From: Glandiceps talaboti
Taxonomy: Eukaryota > Hemichordata > Enteropneusta > Spengelidae
Reading direction: 5' to 3'
Length of the DNA: 60,000 nucleotides
NCBI RefSeq assembly: GCF_964340395.1
Contig: NC_135566.1
Coordinates: forward strand, 14,325,001 to 14,385,000
Part shown: positions 10,351 to 60,000 of the stretch, piece by piece
How the letters are laid out: each line of letters opens with the position of its first letter
Numbering within the stretch: position 1 is the first letter of the stretch
Notes under the pieces: model-generated
Told to the model about the DNA's origin: nothing
Seen by the model: only the letters and a program-made list of their open reading frames with translations
The model's database searches: none
Program-made: the position numbers and the translations under genes

Positions 10351-11696
10351 GCCTGCCTATCAGATTGTGTATCAGTATGTTGATGTGTGTGTAGTGTCTA
10401 TCACTATGTGTGATAGCATGTGTGTGTCAGTCTGGATACCTGTGTGGCATTGTGTGTGTGCGTATGTGTGTGTGACCATATCGTAAGAGTTATTTTACAA
10501 TGCTTGGCCTTTACGCCTTCCAAAAGTAATAAAGTAATGATGTCTGAAAGTATACCCACCAGGGACGAGCTAATTGATTAATGATAGTATTGCAGGATGA
10601 GAACAAAAGTGTGTATCTTCATCACGTAGTGCTGATAGGGACATTCGGTTGATTTTGCCGTGTTAAAATACAATTACAATCGCAATAAATGAATTAATGT
10701 AAACAATTATTTCATAGCGAGAACGCATTAGTTTGATGGCAATTCCTAAAATAGTCATTTTATCAGCTTGTTCTTTTGTCAAATGATGAAATCGCTGATT
10801 CCATTTAAATTGATAAAACTGATATAATGCTTTGTGTCCTAGGTAACCCCTCTAGAAATTTCCCATTTGATGCCACATGCACGCTTTGTAAGTAAAACAT
10901 CAAACGCAGCGATATGCCAGAAATCCGACCCGTCAAAAGCTGTCTACCCTAGTGATTCTTTGATCTGCGTTAGGGAGTGTGTTTTCATGTTATAATGTAC
11001 TCTATTAAGTGATTACGTACGGGGGATTATTTTCCAACCCAGGTGACATCTTCCTTTGAAACACGAAGAGCTTCCCACTTTTCTCTTTACAATACTCTAT
11101 AATCGCTAGATTTTGTCGATGATTACACTCAGAATGCATTAGTTATGCTCGGACATGACATCTCACTCTTCACTCTTATTCTTCTTCTGGTTAGTCTACA
11201 GTACAACGGCGAGTTCTGCCAAAAGTACATGTGCCCTCTCAGGCCAAATAAAAAATAGTGCGTTTCCGATAACACGACCGACCTTAGTGTAAGCCCCCCG
11301 ACCCTAAACATTTGTGTGCATGCAAAAGGTAAAATGATAACAATTCACTTCTATTTCCGTGTACACCTTGAAGTTCATGCCTTTGCCTCATCTGTAGTCA
11401 CTTCACAGAAAAATCGTATTCCAGATAAAACCAGCACAGTGTTCGTCTACTTAACCTTTTATCGTCTTCACTTACCTCTTTTACATCTCATCAAACGCTC
11501 ACAGAAGTATTGTGACCGACGAGTATCTTAACACTCGAAAAAAAATTAAATTAAATTAAAATAAAATAAAGTAAATTTCTGACCTACCTACCCTATTTCC
11601 TTAAGTCATATTATCGGAAACAAACATTTTTTTTTAAATTTTGCCTCATTAATACATGTAAAAATCGAAGAGGTGGGGGGGGGGTCTTCGAAAAAT
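10351..11696. other. Intergenic DNA, no supported gene
   Basis: AT-rich sequence with only short unsupported frames (for example 11129-11311 minus and 11316-11531 plus). A short A-rich run containing AAATT and AAATA repeats lies near 11539-11575 and a G-run near 11675-11683. Confidence 0.5.
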
Positions 11697-11942
11697 ACGT
11701 TTGTGGCATATACATGGTTTCAACGAATATAGGTGACATACTGTAATCGGAGACACGATGTATATTATATTTCAAATGTGTGGTCTTGAATGAACAGAGT
11801 CTCAAAGCATTCCTTTCCCGGGAAAAGAATGATTTGAGAGTCTGTTCATTCAAGACCACACATTTGAAATATAATATACATCGTATCTCCGATTACAGTC
11901 TGTCACCTAGATTCGTTGAAACCATGTATATGCCACAAACGT
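11697..11942. repeat. 246-bp near-perfect palindrome without spacer
   Basis: The two 123-bp halves are reverse complements meeting at a TTTCCC|GGGAAA centre between 11819 and 11820, with only scattered mismatches. Outer ends read ACGTTTGTGGCATATACATGG and its complement; the bases beyond (A-rich left, T-rich right) also partly pair. Because of the symmetry each strand carries the same frame of about 54 codons starting VLNEQ. No protein family is recognised in that frame. Confidence 0.95.
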
Positions 11943-12390
11943 TTTTTTGTCTTGGTTTGTACAATATCGGCTTGACAATGTCTAAAGTGTTGTTTTTATC
12001 TACCAATGTTGTTTGAACCAGGATATAAAAAAACAGGAGTGACGAACACTTTCGGTGAGGTTGGGTGTAATTGGCTGTGAATGTACGTACGTGTACACAT
12101 GACACTGCTGTTATTGTATCAATATATACAACAATCACTCTATAGACTCTACTGAGGCCGCTTGTCTGAATCATTTGCATATCTAGAAACCAGTAAACAC
12201 GACATTGGAGAAGACCTACACCAAGTTCCAACATCTCAATCAACCTTCCCCTCCCCCCTCCCCCTCCCCCGATACAATGATGTGAGTTGTGTAAAAACAA
12301 ACTGGCGGTGCTACACGTTATCGTCTCGCTCATTAAAAATCTAACTTATACAGCTATATTCTATCATCTGGCTCTACAGTAATCTCTCTA

Positions 12391-12757
12391 CAACCAAACT
12401 AGAGAGAGTGTAGCGTTTCTATAAGGCAGCATGGTGTTTGGTTATGTCTCATACAAACGTTATTGCGAATAACGTAAACAAAATGCGGACACTGATAGTG
12501 CGCAGGCGTATACAATGATATAGTTTATCTCACTATGAACACAAATCAACATCACTGTCGGATGAAACAAGAAAGATTCAAATACTAAACTTATTTGTGT
12601 TCACATTGAGATAAAACTGTAACATTTTATGCGGATGCTTGCTATCAGTGCCTGTATTTGGTGTGTGTTATTGGTGACAAAAACGTTGGGTGTGATTTGT
12701 AAAGAACATTGTGCCACCTAATTGAAAGTCTAGACTAACTAGAAGTATTATAGTATT
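12391..12757 (+). mobile_element. MITE family R2 (TA / CTACCAAAC termini), copy 1, degraded
   Basis: A copy of the roughly 360-bp family also found at 37608-37970, 40493-40850 and 50053-50401. The left terminus (CAACCAAACTAGAGAGAG) and the internal TGAGATAAAA and GCCACCTAATTGAAAGTC blocks are recognisable. The right terminus is eroded. Confidence 0.7.
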
Positions 12758-13139
12758 ACAAACTACTTCTTTTCATGAGAGTGTGACAAGGACAACATTC
12801 TTAACTACATAGTACTGCAGTTCTTTGCGTCGCTATCGTAGTAGATGTTGCCAAATAATTTACATCAACAAAATATCATATTTTTCAGGCATATCAATAA
12901 ATTTACATGCAACAATTGCGCTTCAATTATTGTAGTGTCAGACGATAACATGTAGCAGGTTTTTGTCGAGGCCGGAAACATTTGGACAATGAAGTGTAGG
13001 AATATTAGTAAAAGCTTTGTCGCGCGAGCCAATAAAATGTAGCAATGTTTGTAAGATATTTGTCATGCCAGACAACATTTTGTTTCTACTCAAATGATTT
13101 CCGTTGTCTGAAATCACTACCCGACTTCTGTTACCATTC

Positions 13140-13298
13140 CTAGCATGATCGATACAACCCGTGACGTCATCTAATTAATACACTGCGCATGAGTATGTTA
13201 TTGTGGCAGAAGCTAAGTTATGACTGGAGCAGTATTAAATGCAAGGTTTACTTCTTGCAAGCGAGTGACGTGAACGTCTCGGCTGCAACTTAAAAAGT
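13140..13298 (+). promoter_or_regulatory. Putative promoter and 5' UTR of receptor guanylyl cyclase
   Basis: Immediately upstream of the start codon there is a perfect TGACGTCA at 13162-13169, an NRF1-like TGCGCATGAG at about 13185-13194, and a half-site TGACGTGA near 13265. No strong TATA box is evident. Transcription start and regulation are inferred only. Confidence 0.35.
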
Positions 13299-59902
<46,604 letters not shown>

Positions 59903-60000
59903 GTAAACGTATAGCAATGACGAGGACTGATCTCTACATCTGTCTTTGAGATCCGATTTCAAGGTTGTCAAATCATAAAAACAATTTTGAAAAAATAATC

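Noticed and set aside
11611-12016. Two look-alike 78-82 codon frames on opposite strands as a gene pair
   Set aside because: The identity follows from the palindrome; no start codon context, no family match.

Overview
The window is from an animal nuclear genome. It has spliced genes with GT-AG introns, AT-rich introns of up to 22 kb, dense di- and tetranucleotide microsatellites, and several families of short inverted-repeat transposons. A receptor guanylyl cyclase of the natriuretic-peptide-receptor type, tandem Golgi sulfotransferases and tandem-core Helentron-like repeats suggest a marine invertebrate. A hemichordate, amphioxus or mollusc would all fit. The sequence alone does not fix the species, so this placement is low-confidence inference.

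Layout, all genes on the + strand. (1) 261-1055 is the last coding exon of a carbohydrate sulfotransferase (gene A) whose earlier exons lie left of the window. (2) 5161-8291 is a complete three-exon paralogue (gene B) encoding a 334-residue type II membrane protein. Its exons were joined by matching splice sites and reading phase. A and B are a tandem pair. (3) 13299-59902 and beyond is one receptor guanylyl cyclase gene. I assembled 21 consecutive coding exons whose phases all match, giving 992 codons: signal peptide, ANF-receptor-type ectodomain with conserved cysteines, one membrane span, a kinase-homology (pseudokinase) domain, a coiled linker, and most of the class III cyclase domain. The last exon or exons lie right of the window. 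Intron 1 is about 22.2 kb.

Predicted roles: genes A and B transfer sulfate from PAPS to glycans in the Golgi. The receptor would bind an extracellular ligand, probably a peptide, and make cGMP; its metal-binding and guanine-selecting residues are intact. Nothing suggests the sulfotransferases and the receptor work in one pathway.

The rest is repeats: at least four MITE families; Helentron/HINE-like elements with roughly 130-157 bp tandem cores, microsatellite tracts and terminal hairpins; a 2.4-kb element with about 130-bp inverted termini; a tRNA-derived SINE; a 5'-truncated LINE; a small retroposon with a perfect 21-bp target duplication; minisatellites; and a spacer-less near-perfect 246-bp palindrome. 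I found no RNA gene, CRISPR array or clearly novel multi-gene system. The most unusual signals are the palindrome, the long-TIR element and an apparent excess of the 8-mer TGACGTCA.
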